From NCBI GenBank assembly GCA_944320945.1, contig CALUJK010000114.1, forward strand, positions 1-34,528: a stretch of DNA of 34,528 bases. The letters are read 5' to 3'. Under the pieces are notes generated by a model. The model saw only the letters and a program-made list of their open reading frames with translations, did no database searches and was not told the DNA's origin. Of this stretch, positions 25,987 to 33,956 are shown piece after piece. The stretch comes from an uncultured Bacteroides sp. Its GTDB lineage: Bacteria; Bacteroidota; Bacteroidia; Bacteroidales; Bacteroidaceae. Positions within the stretch are counted from its first letter, which is position 1. Each line of letters starts with the position of its first letter. A program made the translations under genes and the position numbers.

Positions 25987-27178
25987 ATTCTTCATTTCTT
26001 GCAACGAAATTTACTTGAAGATATGCCTGTAGAACAATTGTAAACGACATTAACGGATATAGCAGTTGTGTTCCATCGTATGGTCGTTGCAAAAAACCAG
26101 CTATTAATATCCAAAAAGCCCAACCATACTTCTTGTCATATCTTCTTAAACTGAACAGAAAAAAGAACGGACTCCAATAGACCAACTGCCCCACAACTCC
26201 ATCGCAAGCCAACGAAAGGTTAGGATTTGCTCCTACAAAGACCCTACGTTCGGCAGATATTTCTATCAAGTGCCGCGCACCTTGACCAATAAAAGGAGAA
26301 TCCAGAAAGATATCCCAACAAACCTTTGTCATCTTTGAACGATTGTCACCTGCGATTGTTCCTGTTTCTTCATTATACTCCATTCGTCCGAATATGGCAC
26401 GATTCATCCGCTTATTAAAAGAAGAAATCAAAACCAATGCAAGAATGAATGCCGCAACGTACGAAAACAGTTTACGTCGCTGCTCTTTATAAAAGAAAAA
26501 CGCATACATTGCGATCTGAATAAAATAGGCCAGCGACAGCGTGGAAATAAGTCCGGCAATCAACAGGATCTCTACCTTCTTGTTATCTACAAAAAGCTTG
26601 TTGATTATCAAGGCATACATTCCCCAAAATGCCAAAGCACCAGGTTCGTCATAAAACCCTGCATTACGCACAAGCCCGTCCAAATAAGTATTTGTTGTAA
26701 ATAACCCAAAGAAATATCCCGGTCTCATATCCATCTCCCGGAATTCAAAAAGAGGTTGTAGAATGCCTGCTACAACCAGCAGGAAACCTAAAGTACCGGC
26801 AACGACCTGAAACACGAGCCACCAATTGTATGTCTTTATAAAACTTAATCGATCGCCCGACAATTGCATTTCAAGGAACATATATGTAATGCACAACATC
26901 AGTATCCGGGTGAAATAAGAGGTATCTATTCCATGAATGACAGCATAAATACTCCATGTAACAATTTGCAACACCAATAACATTGCAACTGGGCGTGGCA
27001 ACCGATATTCATTTTTTGTTACTACAAAAAACGCAGCCAGCGCAAACAGCAGAAGATAGTTAACCGTGTAATGAGGTAACCACCCCATGAGATAAAACAC
27101 GCACGGCCATCCTGCTATAAAACTGAAAAAATATAGGAAGTACCTGAAATTCAGATTCGACTTTACCCTTTCAAGCAT
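25958..27178 (-). CDS. Wzy-type polysaccharide polymerase
   Basis: Encodes 406 residues with about ten to eleven membrane segments and one large extracytoplasmic loop (about residues 250-330), the layout of O-antigen/capsule polymerases and ligases. Within the loop, SPFIGQGARHLIEIS fits the Wzy/WaaL family pattern of an arginine and a G-x-G near the end. Wzy proteins vary greatly, so the assignment rests on topology, loop and context. It would join repeat units on the periplasmic face of the inner membrane. It lies 2 bp after the stop of the upstream GT4. Confidence 0.85.
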   Translation of the reverse strand: MLERVKSNLNFRYFLYFFSFIAGWPCVFYLMGWLPHYTVNYLLLFALAAFFVVTKNEYRLPRPVAMLLVLQIVTWSIYAVIHGIDTSYFTRILMLCITYMFLEMQLSGDRLSFIKTYNWWLVFQVVAGTLGFLLVVAGILQPLFEFREMDMRPGYFFGLFTTNTYLDGLVRNAGFYDEPGALAFWGMYALIINKLFVDNKKVEILLIAGLISTLSLAYFIQIAMYAFFFYKEQRRKLFSYVAAFILALVLISSFNKRMNRAIFGRMEYNEETGTIAGDNRSKMTKVCWDIFLDSPFIGQGARHLIEISAERRVFVGANPNLSLACDGVVGQLVYWSPFFFLFSLRRYDKKYGWAFWILIAGFLQRPYDGTQLLYPLMSFTIVLQAYLQVNFVARNEEYGTEQKALA

Positions 27179-27180
27179 AT

Positions 27181-28464
27181 TCAGAGGTGCATTATATGAT
27201 GATAAATCTCAGCTAGTCTGCAGGCATTCTGCTCCCGATTATGCCGATTGCGTGCCACTTCCATTTCGGCCGATGATAAATGGATAAAATCATCTTGTTC
27301 AAATAATCTCATAACTATTTGCGCCAACATCTCATATTCCTCATAGCGGTAGAAGTAGCCTGTCTGCCCGTCAGTTAACAACGTAGGTGTACCGCCGCAG
27401 TAGCTTGCCACCACCGGTGTGCCAAGTATTTGCGCTTCACACAATGAGTTAGGCGAGTTTTCTATGGCACTTGGCAATACATATACATTCGCATCCAGAA
27501 ACTGCTGCTTCATCTGTGCTTCCGAAAGAGAGCCTAAGAAACGCACATGCTCTTGTAAGTGCAGCCGTTTCACCAATCGTTGCAAATACAAGTGATAGCC
27601 TTGGAAACGAAGAATGTCTTTCAGGTTATCACTCATCACGCTGCTGCCGCAAAAATAGACTACCGCATCGGGATATTGTCGCAAAATAATGGGCAATGCT
27701 TTCAACACCTGATGTGCGCCTTTCAATGCCGAACCGCTATTGCTCACAAAAATCGTATGCTTTTTGCATCGGGTGTAATCCCACTGCGGTTCTTCATAAA
27801 ATGAATCGCGCAAGGTTTCGTTCATAAAGTGATAACGCAGTTGTGGATTGACCGTCATCACATGATCGTGATCCCATTGTGTACGACCTACAATATCGGT
27901 AATATGCGTAAGGACATAATTTTCACATTCGGCTCGATGCTTAAAACTACGTTTCGCATTCAATAGAAACGTACCACGGTAAAAATCGAACAGAGTGATA
28001 TTTGTCCATTTATCCCACAGCGAAAGCCCGCCATCGGCATACCGCATAATTGCTCCGGCAAGCCCTTGGATATTTGCCACCATCCGTATGTTGCTTACAT
28101 TTGCCACGCATACGGCTTTGGCAAGCGAATGCTCTGTCCCGTGAATGTGAATCAAGTCGGGCTGAAAATCCACTATCGCTTTCTTGCACGCCGCAATTTG
28201 CTTCTTTGAAGTCCGGTCTATTCTCTTTGTAGGTATCAGATAATAGGTAACGCCCTCAATCTCATACCTTTCATAACGCTTCCCGTACGAATAAACAATT
28301 ACCCCCAATTGCACCTCCGGCATTTCTTTCAACATGGCTTTTGCCGAGGAATACATCCACCCGCAATGCGCCGGCGCTTGTTCTCCCAAACACTTGCACA
28401 GCGGAGGGAACTTTACCAATGAAACCCACAAGACTTTCACAGACTTTCTATCAGTTTCACCCAT
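27181..28464 (-). CDS. glycosyltransferase family 4 (GT-B)
   Basis: Encodes 427 residues. KVLWVSLVKFPPLCKCLG opens the acceptor domain; HIHGTEHSLAKA follows; the C-terminal domain begins near TIFVSNSGSALKGAHQVL; and SAIENSPNSLCEAQILGTPV is the donor motif of GT4. It overlaps the upstream GT4 by 28 bp from this ATG. A GTG at 28440 would give a tidy GTGA overlap and a start directly before KVLWVS, and may be the true start. Transfers a sugar in repeat-unit assembly; donor unknown. Confidence 0.92.
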   Translation of the reverse strand: MGETDRKSVKVLWVSLVKFPPLCKCLGEQAPAHCGWMYSSAKAMLKEMPEVQLGVIVYSYGKRYERYEIEGVTYYLIPTKRIDRTSKKQIAACKKAIVDFQPDLIHIHGTEHSLAKAVCVANVSNIRMVANIQGLAGAIMRYADGGLSLWDKWTNITLFDFYRGTFLLNAKRSFKHRAECENYVLTHITDIVGRTQWDHDHVMTVNPQLRYHFMNETLRDSFYEEPQWDYTRCKKHTIFVSNSGSALKGAHQVLKALPIILRQYPDAVVYFCGSSVMSDNLKDILRFQGYHLYLQRLVKRLHLQEHVRFLGSLSEAQMKQQFLDANVYVLPSAIENSPNSLCEAQILGTPVVASYCGGTPTLLTDGQTGYFYRYEEYEMLAQIVMRLFEQDDFIHLSSAEMEVARNRHNREQNACRLAEIYHHIMHL

Positions 28465-29618
28465 TGCTCTACAATTTTACTTATTTCAAACCGCCGGCAA
28501 CTTTCAAGCCCATTTTTGGCTATTCGCTCACGCTCCTCACGATTGCGCATCAGTTCTTCCATACAACCGGCATAAGCTTCCAAGTCATCATCGGGAATGA
28601 TACAGCCGTCATAACGGTCGGTAATAATGTCATGCAATGCCGGATAACTGTCAAACGCTATTGGCACCACACCTGTCTGCATTGATTCGGTCAGCGTAAG
28701 TCCCCAGCCTTCCACCGCACTTGTCATCATAAACAAGGCTGCATCCTCGTAATAAGGAAGAGGATCTCGTCGACCTGTGAATGTCACATTCTTCAGATCT
28801 AATTCCTGCGAAAATTGTTTCAAATATTCAGCATGAACGCCCTCTCCCACAATGATAAGTTGCCAATCGTCAAACCCTCGTTGCTCAAGTATCTTCCATA
28901 TTCTTAAAGCTCTGTCAAGTCGTTTTTCCGGATTATATAAACGTGATACAATAAGCACCTGTTTCTTTTTCTTCTGCAATATCTCTACACTTTCAATCCG
29001 TTCCCATGACAATGGATTATTAATGACTTTACAACGCGACAAGTCTATATCAGTCAATTTCTGTATTTCGGGAATTTCATATTTTGAAAGTAATATCAAA
29101 GCATCGGTAACACGGTAATTGGCAAGGAAATTATTTAAAACCGATTGCCTGCACCGCTTAAGCCATAGAGGATATATGAGCAGCCGCAGCCTAGCGAGCC
29201 ATTTTGTACGTATCGGAGTATTCGGCAAATTCGCCAGCCAATGCCAATAATGCCGTGAGAATACCTTTTCCATCAGCAATACCGAGTTGTGAAACTCGGT
29301 GATGTACTTCATGTGTGGAATTTTCCACGTTGCTACAAGCTCTGATAAACGCGGAAAAAAAACCCCATCTTGTCCTATCAGTAAATCGCACTGATTATCA
29401 ACAAGATATTGCCTCATGTTCGCCAGCGGTATCATGGTTTCTTTCTTTATGTCGGCATCATACAAGTGGAATGTCCGATACGTATCCTCTGTATAAAGGT
29501 AACGCACCGTATAACCATACTTAGGCAAATATTGCATCAAGATATGAATGATGCGATGCACTCCGCCCCGCTGGACATTCAGTCGTTCACTCCATATAAT
29601 ATATATAATAGATACCAT
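28437..29618 (-). CDS. glycosyltransferase family 4 (GT-B)
   Basis: Encodes 393 residues. The N-terminal domain contains the GGVHRIIHILMQYLPK loop, the C-terminal domain starts at QVLIVSRLYNPEKRLDRAL, and the donor site is SAVEGWGLTLTESMQTGVVP. It closely resembles the GT4 encoded at 31858-33060: both have LFMMTS, then GWGLTLTE or SWGLTLTE, then GVVPIAFD and a downstream DIITD or EIITD. The two paralogues flank the three-gene Cas2-like/PIN-like/membrane cassette. A small palindrome (29281-29300) lies in the N-terminal part. Confidence 0.92.
   Translation of the reverse strand: MVSIIYIIWSERLNVQRGGVHRIIHILMQYLPKYGYTVRYLYTEDTYRTFHLYDADIKKETMIPLANMRQYLVDNQCDLLIGQDGVFFPRLSELVATWKIPHMKYITEFHNSVLLMEKVFSRHYWHWLANLPNTPIRTKWLARLRLLIYPLWLKRCRQSVLNNFLANYRVTDALILLSKYEIPEIQKLTDIDLSRCKVINNPLSWERIESVEILQKKKKQVLIVSRLYNPEKRLDRALRIWKILEQRGFDDWQLIIVGEGVHAEYLKQFSQELDLKNVTFTGRRDPLPYYEDAALFMMTSAVEGWGLTLTESMQTGVVPIAFDSYPALHDIITDRYDGCIIPDDDLEAYAGCMEELMRNREERERIAKNGLESCRRFEISKIVEQWVKLIESL
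29281..29300. repeat. short hairpin in a GT4 gene
   Basis: ACCGAGTT and AACTCGGT are exact 8-bp inverted repeats around a 4-bp loop. It is much shorter than the palindromes at 20260 and 21510 and lies in the N-terminal rather than C-terminal domain, so it may be chance. Confidence 0.5.
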
Positions 29619-29686
29619 TAGTCTGCAAGTTTTATCTTTTTACAGTCGAATCATGTTTCTTTATTAGAACGTATTCTATATGCACC

Positions 29687-30559
29687 TCATTTCTTTTCTG
29701 TCAACAAAGCCATATAGTTTTCCAGCGTGAACCTTCTATAAAATTTCACGAAACCCATGAAAAGGATATTTGTTAAAACGAATATAATCAAAAGGATCTT
29801 CACTGCATCCCAATTAATGGGCATGAATAGATTAATTGTAAGCGCCTGCGTTACAAACAAGTAATCAAAAAAAAGACAAGCAATCAAAGCCATAGCTCTA
29901 AGAAATCCATAAATCGCTACATAGTTATCAGCTTTCCTCTGACTTTGAGGTATATTTAGATACACATAGTGCATTACTATTCGATGATAATCCGCTTTGG
30001 AGTTCACGTCCGGAATATTCAAGTTCAGCGTCTTGGAAAGCTCCATCAACTTTGCTTGTATACTATTAATCACATATTCATCCAAAGGTCGGCTAATGAA
30101 ACTTCTGAGCGTTTTGGGTATAGTGAAAATAAATATAGGCAAGAGAACGATGAATAGTAATATTCTATACACTTTTTTCCAAGCCGTCCATCCTTTTTTA
30201 CCTTGAAAAAAAACACTAAATATACTACGGTTTTTCCCCTCATGTAATAAGTAATAAGATGGATATTCCATCGTAGAATTAGCAAAATACTCAATTGTGA
30301 CAGAGGACAAATAAGCTACAATATGTCCCGCTATATAAGCTAAAACTACTACCAGCACTGTACACTCCCACCAATTTAAGCCGAGTACCTCTTCAAGTGC
30401 ATCTGCAAACTCTTTTATTTGAATAAAATTGTCAAAAGAAACATTTAATCCATTTATCTTATAAAGATACACCACGAACGCAGTCAACATGAGAGTTGTC
30501 AACCCTGGAAAAAGATACCCCAAAAAGTCATAGAACGAGAACGGATTCTTAGTCATCAT
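29687..30559 (-). CDS. multi-pass membrane protein of unknown function
   Basis: Encodes 290 residues with an NPFSFYDFLGYLFPG stretch at the start (5-19), which I associate with membrane proteins of unknown function near other accessory genes. About five membrane segments lie near 17-36, 65-88, 132-147, 219-240 and 253-272. A soluble region of about 70 residues (150-218), with YHRIVMHYVYLN, separates the third and fourth. No transferase or transporter motif is seen. Its start overlaps the PIN-like gene by 4 bp (ATGA). The next gene is 68 bp downstream. It could be the membrane partner or effector of the cassette; this is inference from gene order. Confidence 0.7.
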   Translation of the reverse strand: MMTKNPFSFYDFLGYLFPGLTTLMLTAFVVYLYKINGLNVSFDNFIQIKEFADALEEVLGLNWWECTVLVVVLAYIAGHIVAYLSSVTIEYFANSTMEYPSYYLLHEGKNRSIFSVFFQGKKGWTAWKKVYRILLFIVLLPIFIFTIPKTLRSFISRPLDEYVINSIQAKLMELSKTLNLNIPDVNSKADYHRIVMHYVYLNIPQSQRKADNYVAIYGFLRAMALIACLFFDYLFVTQALTINLFMPINWDAVKILLIIFVLTNILFMGFVKFYRRFTLENYMALLTEKK

Positions 30560-31527
30560 ATTGAGTTATTACTTTTCAGCGTTTGATTATTTTCCATGTA
30601 ACTTATCGGCGTGGAGTAAACTTCCGCTTTTTCTTCCAAATGCTTTTCCAGCTTTTCACTTTTTGTTCTTTCAACACCCAAAGCTCTACTTGCCTCTTGA
30701 ACAAACCGCAACGAACTGCAACAAACAAAGAATGGATCTGCAACAGAACAATTAGAACCTACTTGATCACAGAACTCATTTTGCAATTCATGTCGGGTAG
30801 AAATATTCTTTTCTCCCACAATATAATACCAGTTTTCTGTGATTAAGCCTGTAACAAAGATAAAATGGCACGGTTCCGACTTTTCTGTCATTTCCATCGC
30901 TTTTGCCAATATCTGTTTCCAAACGATTAGATTGTGATAGTGAATCCTCTTATTACTAACTTGATTAAATGTCGGATTCGGCGGCATAGCATCCTTGTAT
31001 CTTTTTTCTCCCTCGTTGTATATAGTATCCAATTGGGCTTCATCATAAGGATGACCAATCTTAGTTTCTACATCCGCAAAAAGCTCACCTATCCTACACT
31101 TCATATTACATTGACATAGACTTTTTTTCAATAAATCTCTTTCACGTGAACACTCACTTTGGATTTTTTCAATACAAACATTAAAAGTATTCCATGTTTC
31201 AATACGCAAATATGGATAAGCTCTTTTTGCATCTATACCCTGTTTGCATAACATAAGATGGGACAATACGCTGTTGATATTATCTATTTGGTTTAGGATT
31301 TCCTTGTTCACATTATAGTGATATAACCAAGCTACATCGTAGGGTAACCACAGATGCGGTTCCACTCTTTTGTCCTCCAGTATATCCAAGAAAATAGTAG
31401 CCACATCTGGATGCATACGAAACAAATCAAGCAATACATCTACATCAAGAATGATTGTTAATTTGTCATTCAGCCAATCTATATCCTTAAGATTTGCAGG
31501 ATAAAATCCCGGAAAATATTTCTTCAT
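30556..31527 (-). CDS. PIN_8-like (DUF4935-type) protein, probably catalytically impaired
   Basis: Encodes 323 residues. Strong resemblance to the PIN-like domain family with large C-terminal halves: ILDVDVLLDLFRMHPD (26-41) where the family has DTNVLLDLYR; LWLPYDVAWLYHYNV (59-73); GHPYDEAQLDTIYNEGEKRY (158-177); HYHNLIVWKQIL (196-207) where the family has YGDLIVWKQI; FVTGLITENWYY (224-235) where the family has FVTDDKKEDWW; and TRHELQNEF. Only the first aspartate (D28) is kept; the glutamate near 68, the aspartate at 199 (N here) and those at 227-228 (G, L) are replaced. It is probably a binding rather than cleaving protein. Overlaps the membrane-protein gene by 4 bp. Confidence 0.75.
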   Translation of the reverse strand: MKKYFPGFYPANLKDIDWLNDKLTIILDVDVLLDLFRMHPDVATIFLDILEDKRVEPHLWLPYDVAWLYHYNVNKEILNQIDNINSVLSHLMLCKQGIDAKRAYPYLRIETWNTFNVCIEKIQSECSRERDLLKKSLCQCNMKCRIGELFADVETKIGHPYDEAQLDTIYNEGEKRYKDAMPPNPTFNQVSNKRIHYHNLIVWKQILAKAMEMTEKSEPCHFIFVTGLITENWYYIVGEKNISTRHELQNEFCDQVGSNCSVADPFFVCCSSLRFVQEASRALGVERTKSEKLEKHLEEKAEVYSTPISYMENNQTLKSNNSI

Positions 31528-31534
31528 GCTTCAT

Positions 31535-31813
31535 CTATTTTACTAATGCCTCCTTTATCCAATCATTTGAAGCCATTACTTTAGTCCATGCAGCAAACTT
31601 TCCACTTTGAATAACTATCAGCCTATCGTTATCATCTATATATTGCTGCAAACTGTCTCTAATTTCCACTGAATTATATGGAGTAACCACAGCCCATGTC
31701 GTTTCAGTCAATCTCCCCCAATACTGATAAGCTTTTATGGCTTGAAACAAACTGGTGTAATCTTTTCCCGGTTTACATAAATCATACGAAATGATATAAC
31801 AGTGCATTTTCAT
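31535..31813 (-). CDS. Cas2-like / SinR-family small protein
   Basis: Encodes 92 residues. The start MKMHCYIISYDL, with D11 at the end of the first strand, and the pattern of a ferredoxin-like fold (SLFQAIKAY helix, TTWAVVTPYNSVEIRDSL, DRLIVIQS strand) match the stand-alone Cas2-like family sometimes called SinR. These are related to Cas2 and VapD but occur without Cas1 or a CRISPR array, as here. It begins the three-gene cassette, 44 bp after the GT4 stop and 7 bp before the PIN-like gene. Whether it cleaves nucleic acid is unknown. Confidence 0.75.
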   Translation of the reverse strand: MKMHCYIISYDLCKPGKDYTSLFQAIKAYQYWGRLTETTWAVVTPYNSVEIRDSLQQYIDDNDRLIVIQSGKFAAWTKVMASNDWIKEALVK

Positions 31814-31857
31814 AGTCTAATATTGTCCTATCATATCTTCTCTATCAATCACTAATT

Positions 31858-33060
31858 TTATCTCTTATCATCCAATTCATCAAAAAGCATTTTCCACTTT
31901 TCAGCAATTCGTTCTTGCGAGAACTGTTGTGACGATACTATAGCCTGCCGTGCCATACGCTGTCTTTTGCTGTCGTCTTGCATTAATTCCAACATACGAT
32001 TCACATATCCATTTACGTCCCCTTCTTCAATCACAGCACCATCCTCACCATCCGTAATAATCTCACGCAAGGAAGCATAAGTATCGAAAGCGATTGGCAC
32101 TACCCCCATCTGCTGTGCTTCAGTAAGTGTCAATCCCCACGATTCACTCCTCGATGTCATCATGAAGAGTGAAGCCTCCCGGTAGTAAGGGATAGGGTTA
32201 TGATGCCCCTCGAAAGTTACATTCGGGATCTTTTCGTTTTCTATCATTCGCCGATACATCGGCATATCCTTGCCTGTACCCACTATTTTCAATGTCCAAC
32301 CATTGACTTCCATGTGTTTTGTTACTTTTGCCCACATTTCCAAAGCCAATGACAACCGCTTATGTACTTCTTCAATTCGTGATACAATAAGTACGACCGG
32401 CTTTTTCTCCTCAATCTCATCCATTGGTAAGAACTCATTAAACGACAAACTATTGGGGATAATCAAAAACTTCTTGTCATCATTAAACCGACCGAACTGC
32501 TGGTACACGTCGACAAACCCGTTACTAAGCAGCACCACGCAGTGTGCGTTGAAGTAAGCCTCACGATAAGTTCGTCGCAATATCTTCACATATTTATATT
32601 TGGCATAAGGATAAAAAAATAAATTGAACAACCATTTGCACCTCCTACGCACAGACATCTTATCATGCCTTTTAGCCCAATGACGCCGCAGCGACATATA
32701 AAGCGTTTCGGCTCCAGGCTCGTAATGGTGGGCAAGTATGACTTTGCACCCAGTCCCTTCAGCCGCCTGACGCAGGAGTTCCACATGGATAAAAATCCCT
32801 TGGTCGATAATATAATCAATGCTGTTGTTCACAATAATCTTACGCAGCGTTTCCACATCATGCCGTTGGTCACGCCCTACCTGCCACTGGAACTCTTCCA
32901 CAAAGCAAGTTTCCCGTTCTGTTTGTTCTACAGCCTCATACAAAGAGAAACAACGACAACCATACAGCCGTGTCAATGCAGTCGCCAATGAAACAGTTGT
33001 CCGTTCAGTTCCACCTCTCGTGGCATACACTTTACCATGTGTATAAAACAGGATATTCAT
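31858..33060 (-). CDS. glycosyltransferase family 4 (GT-B)
   Basis: Encodes 400 residues. The N-terminus has RGGTERTTVSLATALTRLYG, a typical GT4 acceptor-domain loop. The C-terminal domain begins at VVLIVSRIEEVHKRLSLALE and the donor site is SESWGLTLTEAQQMGVVPI. It is a paralogue of the GT4 at 28437-29618, on the other side of the cassette. It overlaps the pyruvyl transferase gene upstream by 4 bp. Donor unknown; a hexose or amino hexose transferase is likely. Confidence 0.93.
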   Translation of the reverse strand: MNILFYTHGKVYATRGGTERTTVSLATALTRLYGCRCFSLYEAVEQTERETCFVEEFQWQVGRDQRHDVETLRKIIVNNSIDYIIDQGIFIHVELLRQAAEGTGCKVILAHHYEPGAETLYMSLRRHWAKRHDKMSVRRRCKWLFNLFFYPYAKYKYVKILRRTYREAYFNAHCVVLLSNGFVDVYQQFGRFNDDKKFLIIPNSLSFNEFLPMDEIEEKKPVVLIVSRIEEVHKRLSLALEMWAKVTKHMEVNGWTLKIVGTGKDMPMYRRMIENEKIPNVTFEGHHNPIPYYREASLFMMTSRSESWGLTLTEAQQMGVVPIAFDTYASLREIITDGEDGAVIEEGDVNGYVNRMLELMQDDSKRQRMARQAIVSSQQFSQERIAEKWKMLFDELDDKR

Positions 33061-33956
33061 AAATATACTGGCTCTTTAAGTTTAAACGGACAGGCATCTA
33101 ACAACGACCGCAAATCGATAGAACCTTGCCTCCATCTTGTTCTTTCTTCATTGATAGCGTCTAAAGGGATTTCTATCCCGCGAATGGCAACAGGTTTTTC
33201 TCTGTCACAATGTATGGACATAAAAAAATCATGGAATTTGAAATGTCCTCCAATTAACGGTTTACCAAATTCTATCCATACATTTGGCACATGATATGCT
33301 TCTGCTATGATAAGTCCATGAAGTGAAGACGATAAAATCGTTTCACATTCACACACCTGATCTATAATGTCATACCAATGAGTATATTGTCCCAAGTTGA
33401 TTATCCGTATATTTGCACATTCGCTTATACATTTCCCATTAAGACGCAAATTTGAAACAGTTGTCTGATTGGACACATGGGATATGATGCCGTATTTATA
33501 ATACTTTTGCTTGTTGGGTTGATAATAGAGTGGAATCAGCAAAGCAGGGTCGCCATAAATCTCAGGACATTCAACTCCTTCAGCAAGTAGCTTCTCCCTC
33601 GTAAGCGGACCACGCACCGCATAAACTTTTCTTGGCTTTATCCTCAATGGTTTGCTTCCGTCTATAATACCAGCCCCCCACACTTCGGTATTTGACATGC
33701 AAATCATATCAATAGTAGAGCCTATTACCAAATAATTGCGAAGATTCAATCTGAATGCCAACGATGTGCGATTAAGAAGCACCATAGGACGCTCTATTAT
33801 TTCTCGTAAGAAGTAATAATTGATATCATCTCCCCAGTTTTCATGTCTTACTCGTTTTTCACTATCAAAATATACAAATGCATTAATAATGATAGGACGC
33901 AACAGCAATTTGAGATGTTCTAAAACTATCACAGCAAGTTTACCCATTAGACTCAT
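33057..33956 (-). CDS. polysaccharide pyruvyl transferase family protein
   Basis: Encodes 299 residues. HENWGDDINYYFL (38-50), AVRGPLTREKL (113-123), YGDPALL (134-140) and SSLHGLIIAEAYHVPNVWI (209-228) are the conserved blocks of the CsaB/WcaK family. These proteins transfer pyruvate from phosphoenolpyruvate to a sugar as a ketal, giving the polymer a negative charge. The start overlaps the flippase gene by 17 bp; ATG at 33947 (M4) is an alternative. Confidence 0.92.
   Translation of the reverse strand: MSLMGKLAVIVLEHLKLLLRPIIINAFVYFDSEKRVRHENWGDDINYYFLREIIERPMVLLNRTSLAFRLNLRNYLVIGSTIDMICMSNTEVWGAGIIDGSKPLRIKPRKVYAVRGPLTREKLLAEGVECPEIYGDPALLIPLYYQPNKQKYYKYGIISHVSNQTTVSNLRLNGKCISECANIRIINLGQYTHWYDIIDQVCECETILSSSLHGLIIAEAYHVPNVWIEFGKPLIGGHFKFHDFFMSIHCDREKPVAIRGIEIPLDAINEERTRWRQGSIDLRSLLDACPFKLKEPVYL

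Noticed and set aside
31535-31813. Cas2-like gene as sign of a CRISPR-Cas system
   Set aside because: No Cas1, effector gene or regularly spaced repeat array is present anywhere in the window; the protein fits the stand-alone SinR-like family better.
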